The notes below the pieces were generated by a model, which saw only the letters and a program-made list of their open reading frames with translations, was not told where the DNA came from and did not search any database. Shown in pieces: positions 55,288 to 63,081 of a stretch of 64,000 bases of DNA; within the stretch, counting starts at the first letter, position 1; each line of letters begins with the position of its first letter. A program made the translations under genes and the position numbers. This DNA comes from Ideonella margarita. GTDB taxonomy: Bacteria; Pseudomonadota; Gammaproteobacteria; Burkholderiales; Burkholderiaceae_C. The stretch lies in the NCBI RefSeq assembly GCF_038066635.1, contig NZ_JBBUTI010000008.1, positions 196,984-260,983 on the forward strand, read 5' to 3'.

Positions 55288-56241
55288 ATGCCCTTGCCTT
55301 CGCACCTGCCTGACGGCACCTCCCCGCACTTCTGCACCGATGCCGAGTTGACGCTGCCCGCGCTGGCGCACCGCGGCGATTGCCGCTGCGCCCTGCACGC
55401 GCGCCGCCGCATGGCCACCGGCCTGGTGGCGGGCACGCTGCTGCCTGGCGCCGTATTCGCCCAGGAAGGCGTGCGTGGTGACGTGGGCCGTGAATCGCGC
55501 TTCACCAAGCTGGTGTCGGCCGACCAGGTGGAGCAGGCCGCGAACCAGCAATACGGCCAGATGAAGCGAGAAGCCGCCGCCAAGCGTGCGCTGGCCGGCG
55601 ACGACAACCCGCAGCTGCAACGCCTGCGCGCCATTGCCCAGCGCATCATTCCGTACACCGAGGAATGGAACCGCCGCGCCACCAACTGGCGCTGGGAAAT
55701 CAACCTGTTCGGCTCAAAGGAGCTGAACGCCTTCTGCATGCCCGGCGGCAAGATCGCCTTCTACTTCGGCATCCTGCAGCGCCTGCAATTGAGCGACGAC
55801 GAAGTCGCCATGATCATGGGCCACGAAATGGCCCACGCGCTGCGCGAGCACGCCCGCGAACGCATGGGCAAAACCGCGGCCACGCGCATCGGTGCCGGCC
55901 TGGTCAGCTCACTGCTGGGCCTGGGCAACCTGGGCGACGCGGCGCTGAACATGGGCGCGCAGATCCTGACGCTGAAGTTCAGCCGCGAAGACGAAAGCGA
56001 AGCCGACCTGGTGGGCCTGGAACTGGCCGCGCGCGCCGGCTACGACCCCAGCTCGGGCGTGACGCTGTGGCAGAAGATGATGAAGGCCAGCGAAGGCGCG
56101 CCGCCCGAGTTCCTGTCGACCCACCCGTCCGGGCCTTCGCGCATTCAAGACATTGAACGCACGCTGCCGAAGGTGGAGCCGCTGTACGACCGGGCCCAGC
56201 GCCCGCCGCAGCGGTTCAACCCGCCGCCACTGCCGCGCTGA
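55288..56241 (+). CDS. M48 family periplasmic metalloprotease
   Basis: A 317-residue zinc protease. An atypically long N-terminal region with Cys residues (FCTDAELTLPALAHRGDCRC) precedes a membrane or signal helix (MATGLVAGTLLPGAVFAQ). The active site is VAMIMGHEMAHALREHA (HExxH), the third ligand is in EDESEADLVGLELAARAGYD, and FLSTHPSGPSRI follows as in BepA/LoiP relatives. A periplasmic quality-control protease is likely. It lies 23 nt after ampG, probably in its operon. Confidence 0.88.
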   Translation: MPLPSHLPDGTSPHFCTDAELTLPALAHRGDCRCALHARRRMATGLVAGTLLPGAVFAQEGVRGDVGRESRFTKLVSADQVEQAANQQYGQMKREAAAKRALAGDDNPQLQRLRAIAQRIIPYTEEWNRRATNWRWEINLFGSKELNAFCMPGGKIAFYFGILQRLQLSDDEVAMIMGHEMAHALREHARERMGKTAATRIGAGLVSSLLGLGNLGDAALNMGAQILTLKFSREDESEADLVGLELAARAGYDPSSGVTLWQKMMKASEGAPPEFLSTHPSGPSRIQDIERTLPKVEPLYDRAQRPPQRFNPPPLPR

Positions 56242-56280
56242 CACCGGGCATTGGGTTGGGCAGGCCCCAGCCCTGAACGC

Positions 56281-56919
56281 TCAGGTATTGCCCACGTAGG
56301 GGTTGGTGCGGCGCTCACGGCCGAAGGTGCTTTCCGGGCCGTGGCCGGGGATGAACACCGTGTCGTCACCCATCGGCCACAGGCGCTCGGTGATGCTGGC
56401 GATCAGCGCGGCGTGATTGCCCTGCGGGAAATCAGTGCGGCCGATGGAGCCCGCGAACAGCACGTCACCCACGAAGCAGCGCTTCGCCTCGACGCTGTGG
56501 AACACCACATGCCCCGGCGTGTGGCCCGGGCAGTGGCGCACGTCCAGCGTGCACTCGCCCAACGTCACCGTGTCGCCGTCCGCCAGCCAGCGCGTGGGCG
56601 TGAAATGCTCCGCCGGCGGAAAGCCGAACATCTGGCTTTGCTGCGGCAAGCCGTCAATCCAGAACTGGTCACCCGGATGCGGGCCGATGATGGGCAAGCC
56701 CAACTCCCGCGCCAACTGCCCCGTGCCGCCCGCATGGTCGATGTGCGCATGCGTGATCCACAGGGCCACCAGCTTCACACCCAGCCGCGCCACCTCGGCC
56801 TTGAGCACCTCAATGTCACCACCCGGATCAATGATGGCCGCGTCCATGGTGCTGTCGCACCAGACGATGGAGCAGTTTTGCTGGAAGGCGGTGACGGGGA
56901 CGGTGAGGTAGCGGAGCAT
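56281..56919 (-). CDS. Metallo-beta-lactamase-fold hydrolase (glyoxalase II / YcbL-like)
   Basis: A 212-residue cytosolic metallohydrolase. The metal-binding motif is THAHIDHAGG (HxHxDH), with further ligands in CPGHTPGHVVFH, VGDVLFAGSIGRTD and IPGHGPESTFGRER. It matches small glyoxalase II-like YcbL proteins that act on thioesters such as S-lactoylglutathione. The ATG at 56919 was chosen; the longer frame starts with a TTG. It is the last gene before the sequence character changes. Confidence 0.9.
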   Translation of the reverse strand: MLRYLTVPVTAFQQNCSIVWCDSTMDAAIIDPGGDIEVLKAEVARLGVKLVALWITHAHIDHAGGTGQLARELGLPIIGPHPGDQFWIDGLPQQSQMFGFPPAEHFTPTRWLADGDTVTLGECTLDVRHCPGHTPGHVVFHSVEAKRCFVGDVLFAGSIGRTDFPQGNHAALIASITERLWPMGDDTVFIPGHGPESTFGRERRTNPYVGNT

Positions 56920-56944
56920 GGGGTGGCCTGTTTTTGACAACTAG

Positions 56945-57016
56945 GTGTCGACTCTGACAAGTCTGTGTCGACTTTTGGGGGCATTTTGGCAGGGGAGTTT
57001 CCAGGACTGTGTCGAC
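56945..57016. repeat. Three clustered GTGTCGAC repeats
   Basis: Exact copies at 56945-56952, 56965-56972 and 57009-57016, the last two as CTGTGTCGAC, plus a partial ACTGTGTCA at 57032-57040. Short multiple repeats of this kind occur at the ends of some transposons, so this may be a mobile-element scar at the left edge of the island. Confidence 0.4.
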
Positions 57017-57071
57017 AACTGGGGGCTTGGGACTGTGTCAGGTTCGCAAGGCACAGATGCGGCCAATGGAG

Positions 57072-57123
57072 GCCATGGCCCAGGTCCGCTGGTCCTGCTG
57101 GACTAGCGAACCTGGGCCATGGC
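57072..57123. repeat. 52-nt near-perfect hairpin
   Basis: GCCATGGCCCAGGT (57072-57085) pairs perfectly with ACCTGGGCCATGGC (57110-57123). After one C/A mismatch, CGCTGGTCC pairs with GGACTAGCG (one G-T pair) around loop TGCT. There is no T-run. The 56.92-57.36 kb interval holds no gene I can support besides this hairpin and the repeats to its left. Confidence 0.7.
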
Positions 57124-57362
57124 GGCCGGCCTGACTCCAAACGTGGAGGACTGCTTTTCAGCGTTTGTTGACGTTCCCTCTGCCGAGTGGGCTCTGCCAG
57201 CAATATGCCCAATGCTGGAATTGATAGGGTGGCAGCAGGAGGCTGTCTGGAGTTGCTGGTCTTTTGGCGTGCCAACGGCCGCTGCAAACTCAGCGCGACA
57301 TGCTCACGTCGGCCGGCGCGAAGCTCGGCAAACGGTAGACCCAACCAGCGCCCGCAAAGCGA

Positions 57363-58985
57363 CTACTTTCGAGTGCGCCAATCTTTGATGTACAGCAGGT
57401 CGTCGTGAGCAAGCTTCAAGACTGTGAAGCGCTTTAGCAGCTGCTCCACATCCGGCCCAAACTTCTTCGCCTCGTCGAACGACAGAAAAATCTGCTTCGA
57501 CTGCATGGCTGCCAGGATGCGCAAAATGCGAGCAGTCGCTTGCACCTCGATGTTCTTGTAGATAACCGAGTCGTGAAGCGCCATCGGCAACTTAGTGAGC
57601 GACAGCATCGCAAGGTCAAACCCCACCAGGCCTGCGAAGGACTTGCCAGTGCCGGTGTCGTCCGGTGAGGTGAAGAGATAAGACCCAGCATTCTTAATGC
57701 GGAGTTCTGAGGCGACCCGCGACGGACCATAGACCACCTTGTTGAACGGCCTGAGCTTGCTGTTCACTTGGCCTTCGATGGCCAAGAAAATTCCTGCATA
57801 GATGTCTTCTAGTCGATTGTTTGAGTCTTTGACAGAGGCGTCGATGTTGAGCTTGCTCTCGTAGTGATAGTTTTCGGCAGCGGCCTTGTCGACGGCACCT
57901 TTCAGTTCGAAAACGCGATTGAACACGTCGTCAGGTAGGCCCTTTGACTGCAGTGATGCCTGGATCTCACCATCCACCTGAGCCAGCTCCGACGCTGTTG
58001 CACGCTCTTCCTCGAAAGTGGCAGCCAGCTCATCCTTCAATTCCTTCTTAACGATGCTGCCAATCTTCTGGTGGAAGGCCTCAACCTGTTCGAGGCGCTG
58101 CACGTCAACCGTCGGGAAGAAGTCGGCGACCAGCGCAATATTGGCAGCAAGGCGTGGTGTGATGCCCGAGATCTCCCGCTCAAGGCGGCGCACCTTGGTC
58201 TGAAGTTCGATGCGATGGCTACCAAGCTCAAGCTTGCGATACTGCTTCTTCTGCAAGTCTTGGTCGAACAGCGACTCATAGGCAGTGAGGGCGCCACTGA
58301 ACCCGTTCTTTAATTGCTCAATCTGAGCCTGGTTGGACGCGATTGACAGGGTGTTCTCTAGGTACTGGGGCTTGGTGATCTTCGGGATGATGCTTGCAGT
58401 CATGGAGTCCCTGATGAGCTTCTTGCGGCTCTTCAGACCGTCCAAAGTCTTGCGCTCTAGTGCCACATCAGGGCTTCGGCCGAATAGGTCAACCAGGCGG
58501 TTGATGGCCGCTGCGACTGGCTCCTTGTCTGCGCCAACGAACGGGTGGCTTGGGTTCAGCCCGCCTTTCTTCCAAATGCGCGAAAACGGATTCACGATGG
58601 ACCGGAACGTGCCCTCCAGCTCGTCCAGCCCATACAAGCGCTTCAATAGCCTGTTGTACTCGTCGATTCCAAGCTCGCGCTGTGCCTCGTACTCTGTGTT
58701 GCACTCATGCACTAGGTCAGGGCTATCGGTCGCGCGTGAAAAGTACATCCTCTCGGCGCCGAACTCGAACGAAAAGTCGTAGCGATGCGGCCCAAGCTCA
58801 CGGATGGCGCCCGCATCGTCCCTCTCTGCGAAGGTCGAGCCACCGAAGACGAAGTCGATGACCATGAGAACCGTGGATTTGCCAATGGAGTTCTTGGCGT
58901 CATCGTCTCCGAGGATGACATTCAAGCCAGGGCGGAAATCAATCGATGAATGGCTGAAGTGAACGCATCGGATTTCTTTAAGCAT
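57363..58985 (-). CDS. ABC-3C system SMC/RecN-like ATPase (DUF2326)
   Basis: A 540-residue ATPase of the ABC/SMC class. The N-terminus MLKEIRCVHFSHSSIDFRPG is followed by the P-loop GDDDAKNSIGKST (GKST at residues 35-38), like SMC-type N-D-G-K-S-T loops. A long coiled-coil region occupies about residues 175-420. The C-terminal DUF2326 half includes LFTSPDDTGTGKSFAGLVGF and the Walker B-like IFLSFDEAKKFG (DE at 504-505). The start overlaps the middle-component stop by 8 nt. It would act as the energy-using sensor that licenses the HNH effector. G+C is lower than in the genes to the left. Confidence 0.85.
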   Translation of the reverse strand: MLKEIRCVHFSHSSIDFRPGLNVILGDDDAKNSIGKSTVLMVIDFVFGGSTFAERDDAGAIRELGPHRYDFSFEFGAERMYFSRATDSPDLVHECNTEYEAQRELGIDEYNRLLKRLYGLDELEGTFRSIVNPFSRIWKKGGLNPSHPFVGADKEPVAAAINRLVDLFGRSPDVALERKTLDGLKSRKKLIRDSMTASIIPKITKPQYLENTLSIASNQAQIEQLKNGFSGALTAYESLFDQDLQKKQYRKLELGSHRIELQTKVRRLEREISGITPRLAANIALVADFFPTVDVQRLEQVEAFHQKIGSIVKKELKDELAATFEEERATASELAQVDGEIQASLQSKGLPDDVFNRVFELKGAVDKAAAENYHYESKLNIDASVKDSNNRLEDIYAGIFLAIEGQVNSKLRPFNKVVYGPSRVASELRIKNAGSYLFTSPDDTGTGKSFAGLVGFDLAMLSLTKLPMALHDSVIYKNIEVQATARILRILAAMQSKQIFLSFDEAKKFGPDVEQLLKRFTVLKLAHDDLLYIKDWRTRK

Positions 58986-59199
58986 AGTCAATCGAGCCTG
59001 TCTCCACTTCAATGGTCAGCATGCCGAGTACGTACAACACATCCAGGGCGTGAAGGAACTCCGTCGCATCCTGAAATACGCCGTGAGTGCGGTGGTAGAC
59101 ATCCTGCACGGTCTCCCCTTGCGATTTTCCCATCAAGACCTTCCGCATCTTGAACAGTGTCGACTCCTCAAGTCGTGTGAACTTGCTAGGGACCAACAT
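58978..59199 (-). CDS. ABC-3C system middle component (small)
   Basis: A 73-residue protein starting MLVPSKFTRLEESTLFKMRK, with VYHRTHGVFQDATEFLHALD and a hydrophobic VLYVLGMLTIEVE end. Size, position and the pattern 'short basic start, helical core, LYVLGMLTIE' fit the smallest middle-component families of ABC-three-component systems (MC6-like). GAGG lies about 7-10 nt before the ATG at 59199, inside the HNH gene; a GTG at 59211 is an alternative. It overlaps the HNH gene by 14 nt and the ATPase gene by 8 nt, so the subunits are made together. Confidence 0.7.
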   Translation of the reverse strand: MLVPSKFTRLEESTLFKMRKVLMGKSQGETVQDVYHRTHGVFQDATEFLHALDVLYVLGMLTIEVETGSIDYA

Positions 59200-59962
59200 C
59201 GAAGACCTCACAGTTCTGTACGAAGAAGGAAGTAAGTACCTTTGCGGCTAGAAGTGGTCTGCCAGTTCGAGCGCTGATCCACTGCGCGACGAAGTTGAAT
59301 ACTGCGTCCTTGTTGCCCGGGTTTTGCCGCTGCATCGCCAAGTAATAGGTATTGATCTGGCTCTGCAGTAAGCGCACGGCTACTTGGTCACTCTGCTCCA
59401 ACATGCGGATCTGGTCCCGGATGCGCACATAGAAAGTGATGGCCTGATTCTTGATCTCATGCCTTTGCAAAGGGCTCATCCCCGTACTTAGCTTTTTGTC
59501 CACGGTCGTGGCGTCGAAGCTGGGTGGAGGGATGTCTAGCTCGGTGTTGTTCAGTGAAGTAATTCTGTCCAGGATTGCGTACACCTCTTCCTGAATCGTG
59601 TAGTCGGACACCGTTGCGTTGGCGCGCGCCTCAGCGAGAAAGCCGTCCTTGATTTTTCTAAGCTTGTCCATCTCATCCAACCTGAAGTCCTTGTCGTACT
59701 TCGTGTGGCAGGAGGGGCAAAGCGCAATGACGTTCTCGAGCGCATTAATATCTTGAGGGGCGGCGCGGCCAATAAGAGCCGTGACTTGGGACGGTGTCGG
59801 ATTCAGCGGGTAGATATGAGCCACTTCGTAGCCTTTGTTCAACCTGCTCGAGCCCGGCTTACGAAAAAGAATTGACTTCGAGCACAAGGGGCAGCACCCG
59901 GAGGTCTCCGCGTACAGGATGCTGTGCTCGTTATCGCCGTAGCTTGTTCTTGCCGTCGCCAT
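59186..59962 (-). CDS. ABC-3C effector: HNH endonuclease fused to ABC-3C C-terminal domain
   Basis: A 258-residue nuclease. HNH (beta-beta-alpha metal) domain: CPLC (C24, C27), EVAHIYPLNP (His49), NALENVIALCPSCHTKYD (Asn77, Cys82, Cys85, His86), so the zinc cysteines and catalytic His/Asn are intact. After a linker, the helical C-terminal part (NQAITFYVRIRDQIRMLEQ to ILTSFFVQNCEVFDVGP region) matches the domain that defines ABC-3C effectors. First gene of the operon. The ATG at 59962 follows an AAGG; a longer start at 60010 adds 16 residues. Expected to cut DNA when the ATPase senses invasion. Confidence 0.85.
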   Translation of the reverse strand: MATARTSYGDNEHSILYAETSGCCPLCSKSILFRKPGSSRLNKGYEVAHIYPLNPTPSQVTALIGRAAPQDINALENVIALCPSCHTKYDKDFRLDEMDKLRKIKDGFLAEARANATVSDYTIQEEVYAILDRITSLNNTELDIPPPSFDATTVDKKLSTGMSPLQRHEIKNQAITFYVRIRDQIRMLEQSDQVAVRLLQSQINTYYLAMQRQNPGNKDAVFNFVAQWISARTGRPLLAAKVLTSFFVQNCEVFDVGP

Positions 59963-60010
59963 TCGAGGACCTTGCTGAGATAGCAGAGCCGCAAGACCGA
60001 ATTGCCGCAT

Positions 60011-60664
60011 GCTCGTTCGCTATTGGCGAATCGTACCAAGGCATCTTGGTGGGGTTCGGCCTAGTAAGGCGTCATGTGTCGTGAATGACGTCAGATCGCA
60101 ACGTCAAGATTTCCGCGTGCAGGCTCATATGTGGCTGACGGGCAGCTAGCACTCGTAGAACTATGGCAACCGGTGGCCCCTACGCAATAAGAGGGCAAAC
60201 TAGCGACCTGCGCCGCAGATCTCAAAGCTGTGCCATCAAGAAGGCGCAGCAATTGTTTAGTTGAAGAGGACGACCAGACGTCTTGCGATGGTTAGGCAGA
60301 GGCAGCCAACTCCCGACGCCTCAATTCTCAGGCCGGTAGGCCCAACCGCGGCCTGACATGACGCCGCGAACAACGACTGCCGAGGATGGCACCTAAGTCC
60401 AGCAGCTCGGCTGCACCCACTTTGCGCACCTGCGTGTCGTAATCGAAGGCCTACCCCCCAGGCGGCCTCCCACTACAACCTGGCCGCAGGCACGCCGGCC
60501 AGCTCAGACGACGGCTTTTGGCGAGAGCAGTCACCCAGTCCCAAACCGCGAACAACCGCGATCAGTCTGAAGCGGTCGCTGGAGCTGAGCTATTCGGCAC
60601 TTCATGACAAGCATGGTGAGGCCCTCGAATACGAGCTGCGTAAACGGAACGGTCTCGCTGGCCA
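60011..60664. other. 654-nt stretch without a supported gene
   Basis: Lower-G+C sequence upstream of the ABC-3C operon, so its promoter should lie here. A few short frames exist (for example plus-strand around 60570-60880) but none has a ribosome site or recognisable family. I saw no att site, tRNA or transposase. Confidence 0.5.
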
Positions 60665-61015
60665 TCAAGTCCCAGGATGGGCCGCATGCGGTCGCATGGA
60701 CTCAGATTCCTCCCTCGGCGTCAGCATCCAACTCTGCTGGCAAGCCAATTCAGCACCGAGATGGACATCGCAGAAGCGCTCCCAGCCTGTCATAGACCAG
60801 CATCCGCGACGCGCTGATACCAACGCAGCGTCAAGAAGAGGCCCAAGCAACACTGCGCCACTGGGAGCCACGATCGTTGCCTGACGAACCGTGCGGCCGA
60901 GTTCCACGTCATGGCACTCTGCGACGACTAGTTCGCCCACCACCAAGTTGTGCCACATGAGATGCCTCGGCAGCAATTTGCCGCCGCGTCTAAATGGAAC
61001 TGCCTCGAAGATCAT
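60665..61015 (-). CDS. Hypothetical protein of the accessory region
   Basis: A 116-residue frame with protein-like composition: MIFEAVPFRRGGKLLPRHLM at the start, VGELVVAECHDVELGRTVRQ, VLLGPLLDAALVSARRG and MTGWERFCDVHLG, ending in QQSWMLTPREESES. I recall similar uncharacterised proteins in mobile regions of Burkholderiales, but cannot name a family. No strong ribosome site precedes the ATG at 61015. It is transcribed in the same direction as the ABC-3C operon but 703 nt from it. Confidence 0.5.
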   Translation of the reverse strand: MIFEAVPFRRGGKLLPRHLMWHNLVVGELVVAECHDVELGRTVRQATIVAPSGAVLLGPLLDAALVSARRGCWSMTGWERFCDVHLGAELACQQSWMLTPREESESMRPHAAHPGT

Positions 61016-61364
61016 TGCGTCAGTCTGAAGGCTGACAGGCTCACGGCGTGCGCCAAAGAACGAGCTAGGCAGTTGGCCGAGCGCTAAGCAGAAGGAGTCT
61101 GAGCGTCGGTGGGCGTTTATGTTCAGTTGCGGCCTATGTCATTGTCGACGTGCTCGCGGACCTGAGATAAGAGCGTATTCGAGTTGCTAGTGGCCGCATC
61201 TGCTCAGTTGCTCGCGCCTCCTGAAAACCCCAGCCGATTCATTTCCCGTCTACTGCTCTTCTTTAAAGCGTGGCTCAGGCTGATCACCGCTGCACGCCTT
61301 ACCCAGCCTGGCTCAACGAAGCATCCTGTGCGGCAGAACGTGGCAACTCAACTATCATGTGTGA

Positions 61365-62381
61365 ATGATCTCGATGATATGGAAATGGACTTGTCGCGGT
61401 GGCGCAGTGTTGGTCGGGGCCTTTGGCCTTTTGCTATTCGCCAAACTTATCTTTGCCAAGCATTTCGACGTCCTCGCAATGGTAGTAGTGCCCTTCGTGG
61501 GAGTTTTTTTTCTCGCTCTTGCCTACAAAATTTGGCCAAAGCAAACTCCGCTAGAGCAAAGGAACCACCGGCAAGCAAAGTTGGGCAAGTTGGCGGACAT
61601 GATTACCTCGCCAATGACTGAGTTGACTGAGTTGGCTGGAGGAATTGCCGCGTCAGCGATCGAATCGGCTAAAGAGATTGCCTCATCAGCGATTGTTCAG
61701 CGCTTTAAGAACGCCGGCAAAGCTGCCAGTCGCGAAATGGCTGAACAGCGAGAAGCGCGATACAACGCCCAACAGTCCCTAGAACGCGAGCGCCTGCGAA
61801 TTGAGGCTCTTCATGCCAAATTCATTGACCAAATCAAAGAGATCGCAACATCTCCATTGATCCTGGCAAAGGTGTTCAGTGCTGGCGAACTGGCAATGAA
61901 GCGCGATGAACCCGTTTACGTGACCCAAACTACGAATGGAGTTTGCATCGCCGTCATGGATGCTCGAAAGCGATTTGACATCCCGTGGGATGACTTGCTT
62001 GGCATAGAGGCGACCGGGACTGGAAAGTCAACCCGGAATGCTGGGATCGTAGGTGGGGGGCTGGGCGTCGAAGGTGCAGCAACTGGGATCCTCGTTGCGT
62101 CGGCTTTGAACGCTATCTCCACTCGAACGAGCTTGGACTCCTGGTTGACACTTCGTACTGCGACCAACGAGGTGGTTTTCAGCGTGCTGCAAAGCGATCC
62201 ACGCGAAGTACGTGGCATGCTCGCTCGCGCATTCGCCGTTGTGGGTGCCAAATCAGTTGCGAAACCTGAGGGTACAAACGGACTTGCCGCAGAACTGAGC
62301 GTGTTGTCCAAGCTTCATGCGGACGGTGCACTGACTGAGGCCGAGTTCAATTCTGCAAAGGCGAAGCTGCTCGCGAAGTGA
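61365..62381 (+). CDS. Membrane protein with glycine-zipper and SHOCT domain
   Basis: A 338-residue protein. Two membrane helices (VLVGAFGLLLFAKLIFAKHF and VLAMVVVPFVGVFFLALAYK), then a helical charged region (residues 60-155). GIVGGGLGVEGAATGILVAS resembles a glycine-zipper membrane segment. The C-terminal 33 residues (AAELSVLSKLHADGALTEAE) are a SHOCT domain, an oligomerisation module. The middle contains ITWDDLLGIEATG-like PH-type beta strands. The start may be 61365 or the ATG at 61374. The preceding 61016-61364 interval holds only a weak frame. Function unknown. Confidence 0.75.
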   Translation: MISMIWKWTCRGGAVLVGAFGLLLFAKLIFAKHFDVLAMVVVPFVGVFFLALAYKIWPKQTPLEQRNHRQAKLGKLADMITSPMTELTELAGGIAASAIESAKEIASSAIVQRFKNAGKAASREMAEQREARYNAQQSLERERLRIEALHAKFIDQIKEIATSPLILAKVFSAGELAMKRDEPVYVTQTTNGVCIAVMDARKRFDIPWDDLLGIEATGTGKSTRNAGIVGGGLGVEGAATGILVASALNAISTRTSLDSWLTLRTATNEVVFSVLQSDPREVRGMLARAFAVVGAKSVAKPEGTNGLAAELSVLSKLHADGALTEAEFNSAKAKLLAK

Positions 62382-62693
62382 TGCGCGCAGAACGCGGAAG
62401 CACTGTCCCTTTGATCTGTTGATTTTGACGATCGCGTCGGACTGATCCAATTTACAACATGGTTGGTAGTTCTAGTTGATCTACCAGATTGGGGCTCTGG
62501 CATCGGTGATGAACTCCAATCGGTGGGTCAACTCGGCGTGATCCAAGCGGGTCAATCTTCCACGAACATCAATACACAGCCAACCAGATCAGCGCATTCC
62601 AAGCGAAGCTGGATCTAAGCTTGAGATTCGGTCAACTGGTGCCACCGCATATTCAAGTGCACCGCTCAATATGAAAACTGGGAGTTATTGACT
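62382..62693. other. 312-nt stretch without a supported gene
   Basis: Moderate G+C. The only ordered element is GGTAG (62464-62468) facing CTACC (62480-62484). I see no coding frame with support and no clear terminator. Confidence 0.45.
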
Positions 62694-62921
62694 TTGAAGT
62701 ACCTCGTCACTACCGCCGCACTTAGCGTCTTTTTGACCGGATGCGCTGCACCGCCTCGAGTGGAGTGGACCAAAGAAGGCGCAAGTACCCACGACCGTGA
62801 AAGCGTTTTGTCCGAGTGCCTTTACAGCGTGAAGATGAACAAGGTCGGCATGACTGAGCAGGATGAACTGGTCGGACTTTGCATGAAGAGCAAGGGCTAT
62901 CGCCTCCGCAAGGTCGGCTGA
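62694..62921 (+). CDS. Small lipoprotein, hypothetical
   Basis: A 75-residue protein. The best start is the TTG at 62694, because GGGAG lies 9 nt upstream (62680-62684). It gives MKYLVTTAALSVFLTGCAAP, a clear lipoprotein signal with lipobox LTGC. The mature part is short and hydrophilic with conserved-looking Cys residues (LSECLYSVKMNKVG and GLCMKSKGYRLRKVG). A TTG at 62688 is too close to the ribosome site. Family unrecognised; a periplasmic membrane-attached role is likely. Confidence 0.7.
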   Translation: MKYLVTTAALSVFLTGCAAPPRVEWTKEGASTHDRESVLSECLYSVKMNKVGMTEQDELVGLCMKSKGYRLRKVG

Positions 62922-62932
62922 TTTACCTAAGC

Positions 62933-62954
62933 CATAGGGGCGCAGGCCCCTATG
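62933..62954 (+). terminator. Hairpin after the lipoprotein gene (possible terminator)
   Basis: CATAGGGG (62933-62940) and CCCCTATG (62947-62954) form a perfect 8-bp stem with loop CGCAGG, 11 nt after the stop codon. There is no T-run, so termination would be weak or the hairpin only stabilises the mRNA. Confidence 0.4.
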
Positions 62955-63081
62955 CAGCGCTTCGCGACAGGGGCGGTTGATCTGCCAATGTGCGCTGGCA
63001 CCGCGTTGCTGATTGGCACAAACGCGGTGTGGTTTTTGCACCCGTTGTCTACATAGGCGATGAGAGCAAGATGAAGTCCCG

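Noticed and set aside
57072..57123. Possibility that the hairpin is a rho-independent terminator
   Set aside because: No T-run on either strand, and it lies 240 nt from the ATPase stop.
60570..60884. Plus-strand frame reading SLELSYSALHDKHGEALEYE
   Set aside because: Looks protein-like for about 40 residues, but has no start, no recognised family, and overlaps the better-supported minus-strand frame at 60665-61015.
61184..61621. Plus-strand frame of 145 codons
   Set aside because: Overlaps the SHOCT gene in another frame; the downstream part is a frame-shifted copy of its membrane region and the upstream part lacks a ribosome site.
62382..62693. Possible degraded transposase behind the SHOCT gene
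   Set aside because: No frame gives a recognisable DDE or helix-turn-helix segment; only a 5-bp inverted repeat was found.
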